In this document: one piece after another, positions 25,686 through 33,489 of the stretch
Layout of the letters: the number at the start of each line of letters is the position of its first letter
How positions within the stretch are numbered: the stretch's first letter is position 1
NCBI GenBank assembly: GCA_035358815.1
Contig: DAOPQC010000001.1
Coordinates: 580,507-644,506 of the forward strand
DNA from: Thermoanaerobaculales bacterium
GTDB lineage: Bacteria > Acidobacteriota > Thermoanaerobaculia > Thermoanaerobaculales > Sulfomarinibacteraceae
DNA length: 64,000 bases
Direction: 5' to 3'
The notes under the pieces: generated by a model
What the model saw: the letters and a program-made list of their open reading frames with translations, nothing else
Database searches by the model: none
What the model was told of the DNA's origin: nothing
Program-made: the position numbers and the translations under genes

Positions 25686-27590
25686 ATGGCAGTGCGGGTC
25701 CCCGGCGGCAACGGCGGCGCTCAGCTGTCGTGGCCGGCTCGGGCGGTGCGGTCCGGCCGGCGCCGCTGGCGGCACTTCCGCCGGCGCTGGTGGTGGCACG
25801 GCGTGCGCCTGGTCTACCACGAGGCGTACGCCGGCACCCTCGACGTGGTGCCGCTCGACCACCGGCGGGCCGAGCGGATCGCCTCGTTCCTGGCCGAGGA
25901 GGGGCTGCTGCTGCGCGACGACATCCTGATCGCGCGCCATGCCTCGCTCCGCAACCTGCTGCGGGTGCACGACGCGGACTACCTGGAGTCGCTGCAGGAC
26001 CCGGAGACGATGACCAGGGTCTTCGGGGCGGCGGTGAGCGACTCCGAGATCGAGCAGGTCATCGAGGCGCAGCGGATGATGGTCGGCGGGACGATCCTCG
26101 CGACCATCCTGGCGCTGCGCAATCGCGGCGTCATCGTCAACCTGGGCGGCGGGCTGCACCACGCGGAGCGGGACAGGGGCGGCGGGTTCTGCCTGTTCAA
26201 CGATGTCGCGGTCGCGATCACGCGGCTGCGGGCGAGCGGCTACCGCGATCCGGTGCTGGTGATCGACCTCGACATGCACGACGGCAACGGCACCCGGGCG
26301 GTGTTCGCCCACGACCCGACGGTCCACACCTACTCGCTGCACGCCGAGCACTGGGGCGACCCCGATGCGGTTGCCTCGACAGCGATCGCGCTCGGCAACG
26401 AGGTCGGCGACGAGATGCTCCTGGGCACGCTGCTGAAGACGCTCCCGGACGTCGTCGGCAGCGTGCGGCCCGGCCTGGTCATCTACATCGCCGGCACCGA
26501 CGGCGCCGCCGACGACGTGCTCGGCTCCTGGAAGCTGACCGCCGGGGGGCTGCTGCGCCGCGACCAGTTCGTGATGGAGCTGCTGCGCCGGCGCGGACGG
26601 ACGGTTCCGACCGTGGTCGTCCTCGGCGGCGGCTACGGCGACCACGCCTGGAAGTACACGGCGCGGTTCGCGGCGTGGCTGATGGCCCGGCGGGTGATCG
26701 AGCCTCCGCCCAACGAGCTGCTCCTGCTGCAGAGCTTCCGGAGGATCCGGCGCAGCCTCGACCCGGCCGCCCTCACGTCCGACCCGGCCGACCTGAGCTG
26801 GGATTTCACCGAGGCGGACCTGGTGGGCGTCGTGCCCGACGCTACTCGCCCGACCCGGTTTCTGGGGTACTTCTCCCGGCACGGGGTCGAGCTGCTGCTC
26901 GAGCGGTTCGGCATTCTCGACGCGCTGCGGGTGCGCGGCTACAAGGACCCCGAGGTCGAGGTCGACCTGTCCCACCCGCTGGGCGAGACGGTCCGCATCT
27001 TCGGCGGCCCGGACCGCCGCGAGCTGGTCATGGAGCTGCGGGTGAACCGCAGCGTCCGGGCGGTGCCCGAGCTCGAGCTGCTGGTGATCGAGTGGCTCCT
27101 GCTGCAGCACCCGCGGGCCGAGTTCGGGCCCTACCGGCGACCGCTCCCGGGTCAGCAGTTCCCGGGCCTCGGCATGCTCAAGGATGTCCTCGGGTGGGTG
27201 GTCATGCTGTGCGAGATCCTCGGTCTCGACGGCGTCTTCTACTCGCCCTCGAGCTACCACGTCGCGGCGCAGAGCCGCAGCCTGGTCCGCTTCCTCCACC
27301 CCGAGCACGAGGCGCGATTCCGGGCCGTGAAGGCGGCCGTCGCGAGCCTGCCGCTGGCCGAGGCGAGCCAGGCCATCGAGCAGGGGAGGCTGCGCGACGC
27401 CGCCACCGGCGCGACCGTGCGGTGGGAGGGTGAGCCGATGGTGCTGCCGGTGGCGAGGCGCCTCAAGGACCGGGTCTTCAGCGAGGCCTACGAGGCCAGC
27501 GTCACGGCCGAGCTCGAGCGAGTCCGCTTCGTCCTCGCGCCTGCCGGCGAGCCTGCTGCGGCGGCCGGAGCGACGGTGGCCCCGGACTGA
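25686..27590 (+). CDS. Histone-deacetylase-like protein with unknown C-terminal domain
   Basis: A 634-aa protein. Residues about 35-345 are an arginase/deacetylase-fold HDAC domain that would remove acyl groups from lysine or polyamine amides. Evidence: GGGLHHAERDRGGGFCLFND (catalytic His pair), VIDLDMHDGNGT (zinc Asp-x-His) and AGTDGAADD (third zinc Asp), plus LGGGYGDH. After it, about 280 residues contain a different globular part (FSRHGVELLLERFGILDALR, GLGMLKDVLGWVVMLCEILG and FYSPSSYHVAAQSRSLVRF) that I do not recognise. No signal peptide. The ATG at 25686 follows a weak ribosome site. Confidence 0.88.
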   Translation: MAVRVPGGNGGAQLSWPARAVRSGRRRWRHFRRRWWWHGVRLVYHEAYAGTLDVVPLDHRRAERIASFLAEEGLLLRDDILIARHASLRNLLRVHDADYLESLQDPETMTRVFGAAVSDSEIEQVIEAQRMMVGGTILATILALRNRGVIVNLGGGLHHAERDRGGGFCLFNDVAVAITRLRASGYRDPVLVIDLDMHDGNGTRAVFAHDPTVHTYSLHAEHWGDPDAVASTAIALGNEVGDEMLLGTLLKTLPDVVGSVRPGLVIYIAGTDGAADDVLGSWKLTAGGLLRRDQFVMELLRRRGRTVPTVVVLGGGYGDHAWKYTARFAAWLMARRVIEPPPNELLLLQSFRRIRRSLDPAALTSDPADLSWDFTEADLVGVVPDATRPTRFLGYFSRHGVELLLERFGILDALRVRGYKDPEVEVDLSHPLGETVRIFGGPDRRELVMELRVNRSVRAVPELELLVIEWLLLQHPRAEFGPYRRPLPGQQFPGLGMLKDVLGWVVMLCEILGLDGVFYSPSSYHVAAQSRSLVRFLHPEHEARFRAVKAAVASLPLAEASQAIEQGRLRDAATGATVRWEGEPMVLPVARRLKDRVFSEAYEASVTAELERVRFVLAPAGEPAAAAGATVAPD

Positions 27591-27644
27591 GCCCGGGCTC
27601 GGGTTCGTCCCTGACCCCTTCGCTTCGCCCGCTCGCCCGGGCTC
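27589..27644. repeat. Stem-loop at HDAC-like gene end: 10-bp stem, 36-nt loop
   Basis: GAGCCCGGGC at 27589-27598 pairs with GCCCGGGCTC at 27635-27644. It overlaps the last base pairs of the stop codon and shares the loop size of the nearby hairpins. Confidence 0.55.
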
Positions 27645-27717
27645 CGGACGCCGCCCCGCCTTCCCTGGAAAACCCCGGCCAACCGTGGCACAGTACGCGG
27701 CGGGGGAGGGCAACAGC

Positions 27718-28467
27718 GTGGTCGACTTCCGCCATGCCCTGGTGATCGGCGCGTCGTCGGGGATCGGCGAGGCGCTGGCGCGGCGCCTCGCGGCCGGGGG
27801 GGCGCGGGTCGCGCTGGTCGCCCGCCGCGCGCAGCAGCTCGACGAGATCGTCGCGTCGATCAACTCCTCCTCCGGCGAGCAGCGGGCCTTCGCGTTCGCC
27901 CATGACGTTCGCGATGCGGGCGACGTGCCCGAGCTCCTGCAGCGGATCACCGTCGCCCTCGGCGGCCTCGACCTCGTGGTCTACGCCGCCGGCGTCCAGC
28001 ACCGGGTGGCGTTCGACGAGTTCGACGTCGCCAAGGACCACGACATGCTGGCGGTCAACCTGGCCGGCGCCGTGGCCTGGCTCGACCCGGTGGCCGAGCG
28101 CTTCGGCCGGCTGAAGCGCGGCACCATCGTCGGCATCGGCTCGGTAGCCGGCGACCGCGGCCGCTCCGCCAACCCGGCCTACAACACGTCGAAGGCCGGC
28201 CTCCACACCTTCATGGAGACGATCCGCAACCGGATCTCCCGCCACGGGGTGCGCGTGGTCACCGTCAAGCCGGGCTTCGTCGACACCCCGATGAACAGCG
28301 GGCCGGGGGGGACGCTGTGGAGGATCTCGGCCGACCGCGCGGCTGAGATCATCCTGCGCGCGGCCAGGCGAGGCCGGGAGACGGTGTACGTGCCGGCCCG
28401 CTGGCGGTACGTGATGTGGGTGATCCGATCGATCCCGTCCTGCGTGTTCAAGCGGCTCCGGGTGTGA
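27718..28467 (+). CDS. SDR, candidate decaprenylphosphoryl-ketoribose reductase-like (DprE2-like)
   Basis: A 249-aa SDR with the GTG start at 27718 placed 7 bp after GGGGAGGG. Motifs: VIGASSGIGEAL, VYAAGVQHRV and the catalytic YNTSK. The C-terminus is basic and amphipathic (RWRYVMWVIRSIPSCVFKRL), suggesting membrane association. It is followed 2 bp after its stop by a DprE1-like FAD oxidase. In mycobacteria DprE1 and DprE2 jointly epimerise polyprenylphosphoryl ribose to arabinose; the pairing suggests a similar two-step oxidation-reduction of a sugar, but this SDR alone is not diagnostic. Confidence 0.78.
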   Translation: MVDFRHALVIGASSGIGEALARRLAAGGARVALVARRAQQLDEIVASINSSSGEQRAFAFAHDVRDAGDVPELLQRITVALGGLDLVVYAAGVQHRVAFDEFDVAKDHDMLAVNLAGAVAWLDPVAERFGRLKRGTIVGIGSVAGDRGRSANPAYNTSKAGLHTFMETIRNRISRHGVRVVTVKPGFVDTPMNSGPGGTLWRISADRAAEIILRAARRGRETVYVPARWRYVMWVIRSIPSCVFKRLRV

Positions 28468-28469
28468 GC

Positions 28470-29894
28470 ATGCTGCCCGCGGATCGCCTGGAGTGGGTGG
28501 AAGGCTGGGGCATGGCGGTCGGCGCCGCGGGCTACGTCTGGAGGCCGAGCACGGTCGACGGGATCCGCCAGGCCTTCGCGGCCGCTGGGCAGGCCGGAGT
28601 GCCGGTGGCCCTGCGCGGCGCCGGCTGCAGCTACGGCGATGCGGCGCTGCGCCCCGAGTCGGTGGTGCTCGACCTCAGCCGCATGAACCGGGTGCTGGCG
28701 TGGGATCCGGCATCCGGCGTCATCGACGTCGAGCCCGGGGTGACGATCCGGGCCCTGTGGCGGTACGCGCTCGGCGACGGCTGGTGGCCGCCGGTGGTGA
28801 CCGGCACCATGGAGCCGACCGTCGGCGGCTGCCTCGCCATGAACGTCCACGGCAAGAACAACTGGCGGCGCGGCGTGCTCGGCGAGCACTGCCTCGAGAT
28901 CGACCTGCTGCTGCCGGACGGCGAGCTGCGGACCGTCAATCAAGCGTCCGACCGCGACGTCTGGCTGGCCACCATCGGGTCGTTCGGGCAGCTCGGGGTC
29001 ATCACCCGGGTCAGGCTCCAGCTCAAGCCGGTGTCGTCCGGGCTGCTCCACGTCCGGGCGGTCGCGGCTGCCGACCTCGAGTCGATCCTGCGGCTGGTCG
29101 ACGAGGCCAAGGACCGCTGGGAGTACGTGGTGGGCTGGATCGACGCCTTCGCGCGCGGCCGGCGGCTGGGCCGGGGGCTGCTCCACTTCGCCCGCCACCT
29201 CGAGCCCGGAGAGGAGGCGGCCGCGGCTCAGAGCCTGCGCCTCGAGTCCCAGGACCTGCCCGACACCATGCTCGGCGTGCTGCCGAAGTCCATGATGTGG
29301 CGTCTGATGAGGCCATTCACCAACCGGCCGGGCATGCGCCTGGTCAACCTGGCGAAGTACCTGAGCGGGAGCACGGTCGGCAACGGCGCCGAGTACCGGC
29401 AGTCGCTTGCCGAGTTCTCGTTCCTGCTCGACTATGTTCCGCACTGGCGGAACGTCTACCTGCCGGGCGGCATGATCCAGCACCAGAGCATGGTCCCGTC
29501 GGCCGACGCCGGGCGGGTCTACGCCCGCCAGCTCGAGGCCGCGCAGCGGCGGCGCCTGCCGCCGTTCCTCGCCGTGCTCAAACGGCACCGCCCGGACGCC
29601 TTCCTGCTCAGCCACGCGGTGGACGGGTACTCGCTGGCGCTCGACTTCCCGGTTGTCGCGGGCCGCCGCAGCGAGCTGTGGGACCTGGTACGGGAGATGG
29701 CCGAGCCGGTGGTCGAGGCGGGCGGGCGCTTCTACCCGGCCAAGGACGGCGCGCTGCCCGGCGAGCTGTACCGGGCGACCTTCCGGGCGGGCGAGCTCGC
29801 GAGGTTCCGGCAGCTCAAGCGGCGCCTCGACCCCGAGAACCGGCTGCGATCCGCGCTCGCCGATCGGCTGCTCGCGGACGGAGCGGGCGTGTGA
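28470..29894 (+). CDS. FAD-linked oxidase, DprE1-like
   Basis: A 474-aa VAO-family flavoprotein. LRGAGCSYGDAALRPESVV is the FAD-pyrophosphate loop; GTMEPTVGGCLAMNVHGKNN matches the FAD-binding segment of DprE1 and related aldonolactone oxidases, and IGSFGQLGVITRVRL follows. The C-terminus ends RLDPENRLRSALADRL, as is common in FAD sugar oxidases. Likely oxidises the 2'-hydroxyl of a polyprenyl-linked pentose or a similar sugar alcohol; alternative is a D-arabinono-lactone-type oxidase. It lies in an operon with the SDR before and the DacB-like gene after (overlap GTGA). Confidence 0.82.
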   Translation: MLPADRLEWVEGWGMAVGAAGYVWRPSTVDGIRQAFAAAGQAGVPVALRGAGCSYGDAALRPESVVLDLSRMNRVLAWDPASGVIDVEPGVTIRALWRYALGDGWWPPVVTGTMEPTVGGCLAMNVHGKNNWRRGVLGEHCLEIDLLLPDGELRTVNQASDRDVWLATIGSFGQLGVITRVRLQLKPVSSGLLHVRAVAAADLESILRLVDEAKDRWEYVVGWIDAFARGRRLGRGLLHFARHLEPGEEAAAAQSLRLESQDLPDTMLGVLPKSMMWRLMRPFTNRPGMRLVNLAKYLSGSTVGNGAEYRQSLAEFSFLLDYVPHWRNVYLPGGMIQHQSMVPSADAGRVYARQLEAAQRRRLPPFLAVLKRHRPDAFLLSHAVDGYSLALDFPVVAGRRSELWDLVREMAEPVVEAGGRFYPAKDGALPGELYRATFRAGELARFRQLKRRLDPENRLRSALADRLLADGAGV

Positions 29895-31162
29895 GCGGGC
29901 GGCTCGCGGGCCGGCGCGCCGCCACCGGAGCGCTCCTGATCGGCGGCCTCGCGCTGGCGGCGGCAGCCACCGCCGCCGACCGGGACCGGCTCGTGTTCCA
30001 CGCCGAGACCGGCAGCGGCGAGGTGGTGGCAAGCCAGCTCGCTGATCTGACCTTCAACCCTGCGTCGGTGGTCAAGGTCGCGACCTCGCTGTGGGCGCTG
30101 TCGATGCTCGGGCCGGACCATCGCTACTCGACCGCCTTCGCCTTCACCGGGGACTGGGACCGCGCGGCCGGCCGGATCACCGGCGACCTGGTCGTCATCG
30201 GCGGCGGCGACCCCGATTTCCACCACGAGAACGCGTTCCTGGTGGCGCGGCAGCTCAACCAGATGGGCGTGCTGACCGTGGACGGCGAGCTGGTGGTGGT
30301 GCCGCCGTTCTGGATCGGCTGGGAGAACGGCGCCGACGGCCCCGATCGCGAGCCCGGCAGGCGCGAGCTCGACATGGCTCACCGGCTGCTCTCCGCGCTC
30401 GACCGCGGGCGCTGGCAGGCGCCGCAGGCGAGAAGCTGGCGTGCGCTGTGCGCGCGCCGGGGGTGGGAGGCCGATCCGCGGCCCGGGGTCGTGATCAGGG
30501 GTGGGCTGCGGGTCGCCGAGGCCGCTGCCGGCGAGACGCTGGTCGTTCATCGCTCGAACCCTCTGCACTCCATCCTGCGCCGCTTCAACGTCTACTCGAA
30601 CAACGATGTGATCCGGGTCGCGGACGGCCTGGGCGGAGTCGAGGGCCTCGAGAGCTTCCTCCGCGCCCGCCTCGGCGCCGGCGAGGAGCTCGTCGACCTG
30701 AGCACCGCCTCCGGCCAGCAGAGCAACCGCCTGACGGCGCGGCTCGTGGTCAAGCTGATCCGCGAGAGCCTGGCCGACCTCGAGTGCGCCGGCCTCCGCC
30801 CGGAGGAGCTGCTTCCGGTCGCGGGCTGCGACCCGGGACCGCTCTCCGACATGTTTCCCGCGCTGGCAACGGGCCCACAGGGACGGACTGTCGTCGGCAA
30901 GACCGGGACCCTGATCACCACTGACGGCGGAGTGGCGGTGCTCTCCGGGACCTTCCGCAGCCGGGATCGCGGTCCTGTCATCTTCTGCGTGGCGGCGCCC
31001 CGCTCGGGTTACCAGGCCCATCGCTGGCGCAGCGTGGAGGAGAGATGGCTGCTCGAGCTGATGGCCTCGACCGGGGGCGCAGAGGCCCGGATCTGCGGTC
31101 CCGAGCTCCCGCACCCCGACACCATGGCCGAGCTCGTTGCGATGGTGGCCGGTCCGGAGTGA
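29891..31162 (+). CDS. dacB: D-alanyl-D-alanine carboxypeptidase/endopeptidase (PBP4, S13)
   Basis: A 423-aa periplasmic peptidoglycan hydrolase that trims the terminal D-Ala or cuts cross-links. The N-terminal signal peptide is hydrophobic from residue 11 (ATGALLIGGLALAAAATAA). The active site is SVVK at Ser59-Lys62, the SxN motif is YSNND and the KTG motif is VGKTGTL. It is a compact S13 member. The GTG start overlaps the upstream stop by 4 bp. Its position after a DprE1/E2-like pair hints that this operon serves envelope polymers. Confidence 0.9.
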   Translation: MSGRLAGRRAATGALLIGGLALAAAATAADRDRLVFHAETGSGEVVASQLADLTFNPASVVKVATSLWALSMLGPDHRYSTAFAFTGDWDRAAGRITGDLVVIGGGDPDFHHENAFLVARQLNQMGVLTVDGELVVVPPFWIGWENGADGPDREPGRRELDMAHRLLSALDRGRWQAPQARSWRALCARRGWEADPRPGVVIRGGLRVAEAAAGETLVVHRSNPLHSILRRFNVYSNNDVIRVADGLGGVEGLESFLRARLGAGEELVDLSTASGQQSNRLTARLVVKLIRESLADLECAGLRPEELLPVAGCDPGPLSDMFPALATGPQGRTVVGKTGTLITTDGGVAVLSGTFRSRDRGPVIFCVAAPRSGYQAHRWRSVEERWLLELMASTGGAEARICGPELPHPDTMAELVAMVAGPE

Positions 31163-31198
31163 TCGGCTATCCTGTCGACAACCGCGAGGGGAGGCGAC

Positions 31199-31750
31199 AT
31201 GCTGCGCAGAGAGGTTGTCAGGATCTGGCCCGAGCTCGAGTGGATCGTCGACGAGGAGCTCCGCAGGCGGACGGCCGCCTGCTGGGTGCGCGCGTTCGAG
31301 CTGTCTCCGCTCGCCCCAGCCGACCTCGAGCGGATTCCGTTCACGCTCAAGGTGCCTGACTGCAAGGTGAGCTTCATGGCGCACAAGCGGGCGGTGGTCC
31401 ACATCGCTCGCGACGCGGCGCGGGCGATCCAGCAGCTGTTCGGCGACGCGCTGCCGATCGACATGGACGTGCTGCTGTCGGGGGCCATTCTCGCCGACGT
31501 CGGCAAGCTCCTGGAGTACGAGAGCGACGGCGCCGGCGGCAACCGCCAGAGCGTCCGGGGAAAGTACCTGCGGCATCCCTTCACGGGCGTCGCGCTGGCC
31601 ATGGAGTGCGGGCTGCCGGACGCGGTCAGCCACATCGTGGCGACCCACGCCGGCGAGGGCGACATGGTGGCGCGCAGCACCGAGGCCTGGATCGTCCACC
31701 ACGCCGACTTCATGGTCTTCGAACCGTTCGTGAGGAGGCTTCAGCCATGA
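31199..31750 (+). CDS. HD-domain-like protein with altered metal motif
   Basis: A 183-aa protein with the helical pattern of HD phosphohydrolases: AHKRAVVHIARDAARAI, then LLSGAILADVGKLLEYE, YLRHPFTGVALA, SHIVATHAGEGD and IVHHADFMVFE. In typical members the second block reads LLHDIGK; here the His is Ala (ILADVGK), although the Asp is kept and later His residues are present. It may have changed metal binding or activity. GGGGAGG lies upstream of the ATG. The stop overlaps the next start as ATGA. Confidence 0.72.
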   Translation: MLRREVVRIWPELEWIVDEELRRRTAACWVRAFELSPLAPADLERIPFTLKVPDCKVSFMAHKRAVVHIARDAARAIQQLFGDALPIDMDVLLSGAILADVGKLLEYESDGAGGNRQSVRGKYLRHPFTGVALAMECGLPDAVSHIVATHAGEGDMVARSTEAWIVHHADFMVFEPFVRRLQP

Positions 31751-32364
31751 GCACCCTGCGAGCCACGGCAATCGGCGCAGCGCTGATGATCGCGAGCCTC
31801 GGCGCGGCGGCCGACCCGCCGGTACCGGCTTCCCGGGCGCAGGTCGCCGCCCTCGCCGACGAGCTTCGCCTCCATCCCGACGCGACCGCCGACGACGTCT
31901 ACAAGCTCCTCCACCAGGGGGTGTTCGGTCCTGGCCACGCGATCGCCGACCGGGAGTCGGCGGCGAGCGCCCTCGACGAGGAGATCGCCGGGCTGCCCCC
32001 GGCCACCGTCAACGAGCCGCTCTGCCAGCCGCTCGGCGGGCCGGCTCCGATGGCCCGCATCCACCTCCGCACCCTGCTGGCCGCGAAGGAGGATCCGGCG
32101 GCGCTGGTCGACATGCTCGTCGTCAGCTCCGCGCTGCCGGCCGGCACCGCCGCGGACATGGACGCGGCGCTCGAGGCGGCGGTGGCCTGGCTCGTCAAGG
32201 GCGGCCAGTGGGCCCTCGCCGGCGATCTGCAGACGCTCGCGCCCGGCCTCGCCGACGGAGGGTACCCGGCGGTGCATCACAGCGAGGCCTACCGCAACGG
32301 CTATCGGCCGGCGTACCGCGTCGTCGTGCTCGAGCTGGCCCGGGCCAAGGGGTGGTGCCAGTAG
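31747..32364 (+). CDS. Secreted protein of unknown function
   Basis: A 205-aa protein with a short signal peptide (MSTLRATAIGAALMIASLGAAADPP). The mature part is alpha-helical, including VYKLLHQGVFGPGHAIADRESAASALDEE and ARIHLRTLLAAKEDPAALV. I do not recognise the family. It is translationally coupled to the HD-like gene, so their functions may be linked. It ends at the start of a composite 3'-end repeat. Confidence 0.72.
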   Translation: MSTLRATAIGAALMIASLGAAADPPVPASRAQVAALADELRLHPDATADDVYKLLHQGVFGPGHAIADRESAASALDEEIAGLPPATVNEPLCQPLGGPAPMARIHLRTLLAAKEDPAALVDMLVVSSALPAGTAADMDAALEAAVAWLVKGGQWALAGDLQTLAPGLADGGYPAVHHSEAYRNGYRPAYRVVVLELARAKGWCQ

Positions 32365-32470
32365 GACAGTAGGATCTAGGATCTGGGATCTGGGATCTGG
32401 GATTTGGGATCTTGGGGATAGGGCGCGCCCGCCCGATCCCGATCCCGTTCCCGTTCCCGTTCCCGGGCAT
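32362..32470 (+). repeat. Composite 3'-end repeat: GGATCTG units plus GTTCCC array
   Basis: Begins at the stop codon of the upstream gene with GGATCTAGG and four or five GGGATCTG/GGGATTTG octamers, then GGGGATAGGG, then GCCCGATCCCG and GTTCCC hexamers. It has the same order and orientation as the modules behind malQ and the penicillin-acylase-family gene. Confidence 0.85.
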
Positions 32471-32523
32471 TCCCGCCCCCTCCTGTCACGGCGGAGCTGG
32501 AAGCGAAGCCGGATCCGCAGGCA

Positions 32524-32549
32524 GCCAAGATGGCTACCCCACAACGCCC
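32524..32549 (+). repeat. Dispersed GCCANGATGGC repeat, copy 2
   Basis: GCCAAGATGGCTACCCCACA followed by ACGCCC. It differs at only two positions from the reverse complement of 18137-18162. Confidence 0.7.
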
Positions 32550-32567
32550 GCTTCGGTGCCCGTATTT

Positions 32568-32604
32568 GTCCCGTTCCCGTTCCCGTACCCGTTCCCGGGC
32601 ATTT
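32568..32604 (+). repeat. GTTCCC hexamer array upstream of terC
   Basis: Five imperfect CCCGTT/CCCGTA units in the same orientation as the array at 32440-32470, so the two are direct repeats. Together they fill the 300-bp gap before terC, where no gene is seen. Confidence 0.7.
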
Positions 32605-32664
32605 CTTCCCCCTCTCGCGCCGGATCAGCTACCCTGTGCGTCCTGAGTCCGGGGGGAGCGGCAC

Positions 32665-33426
32665 ATGGAGTGGATCACCGACCCGCAGGCCTGGATCGCG
32701 CTGGCCACGCTGACGGTGCTCGAGATCGTCCTCGGCATCGACAACATCATCTTCATTTCGATCCTCTCCGGGAGGCTGCCGGAGGAGCAGCGCGCCCGCG
32801 GCCGGCGGCTCGGCCTGGCGGCGGCCATGGGGATGCGGCTGATCCTGCTCGCGTCCCTGCAGTGGCTGGCCCACCTGTCCGCCGAGCTGTTCGTGGTCCT
32901 CGGGCACCCCGTCACGGCCCGCGACGTCATCCTGCTCGGCGGCGGCCTCTTCCTGCTCGCCAAGGCGACCTATGAGATCCACCACAACCTGGAGGGCTCG
33001 GAGCAGGCGATGGGGGGGCGGCAGCGGACCGTCATCTCGTTCGGCGCGGTCATCGTGCAGATCATGGCGCTCGACATCGTGTTCTCGCTCGACTCGGTGA
33101 TCACCGCCATCGGCATGGCCGAGCACCTGGCGGTGATGATGGCGGCGGTCGTCATCGCGGTCGGCGTGATGATGGCGGCCGCCAACCCGATCGCGGAGTT
33201 CGTCGAGGCGCACCCGACCGTCAAGATGCTGGCGCTCTCATTCCTGCTGTTGGTCGGCATGGCCCTGGTGGCGGACGGCGTCGGCCAGCACATCCCCAAG
33301 GGCTACCTTTACTTCGCGATGGCCTTTTCGGTGCTGGTGGAGATGCTCAATCTCAAGGCCGACGCCCGGCGCACGAACCTGCCGGTGCAGCTGCGCCGGC
33401 GGATGGCGCCCGAGCCGAAGCACTGA
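32665..33426 (+). CDS. TerC family integral membrane protein
   Basis: A 253-aa membrane protein with about seven helices. The two acidic membrane motifs of the family are visible: LEIVLGIDNIIFISIL near residues 19-34 and MALDIVFSLDSVITAIG near 134-150. TerC proteins export or buffer metal ions (manganese is shown for some) and help metallate secreted proteins. The C-terminus is short and basic, with no CBS or CorC domain. A GGGGGAG site is 8 bp before the ATG. Confidence 0.93.
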   Translation: MEWITDPQAWIALATLTVLEIVLGIDNIIFISILSGRLPEEQRARGRRLGLAAAMGMRLILLASLQWLAHLSAELFVVLGHPVTARDVILLGGGLFLLAKATYEIHHNLEGSEQAMGGRQRTVISFGAVIVQIMALDIVFSLDSVITAIGMAEHLAVMMAAVVIAVGVMMAAANPIAEFVEAHPTVKMLALSFLLLVGMALVADGVGQHIPKGYLYFAMAFSVLVEMLNLKADARRTNLPVQLRRRMAPEPKH

Positions 33427-33489
33427 TCCGGCCGGCCTCTGCTAGGGTTGGGGCGCGCACCGGCGCGCGCGACGATGGGGTGGACGCGG

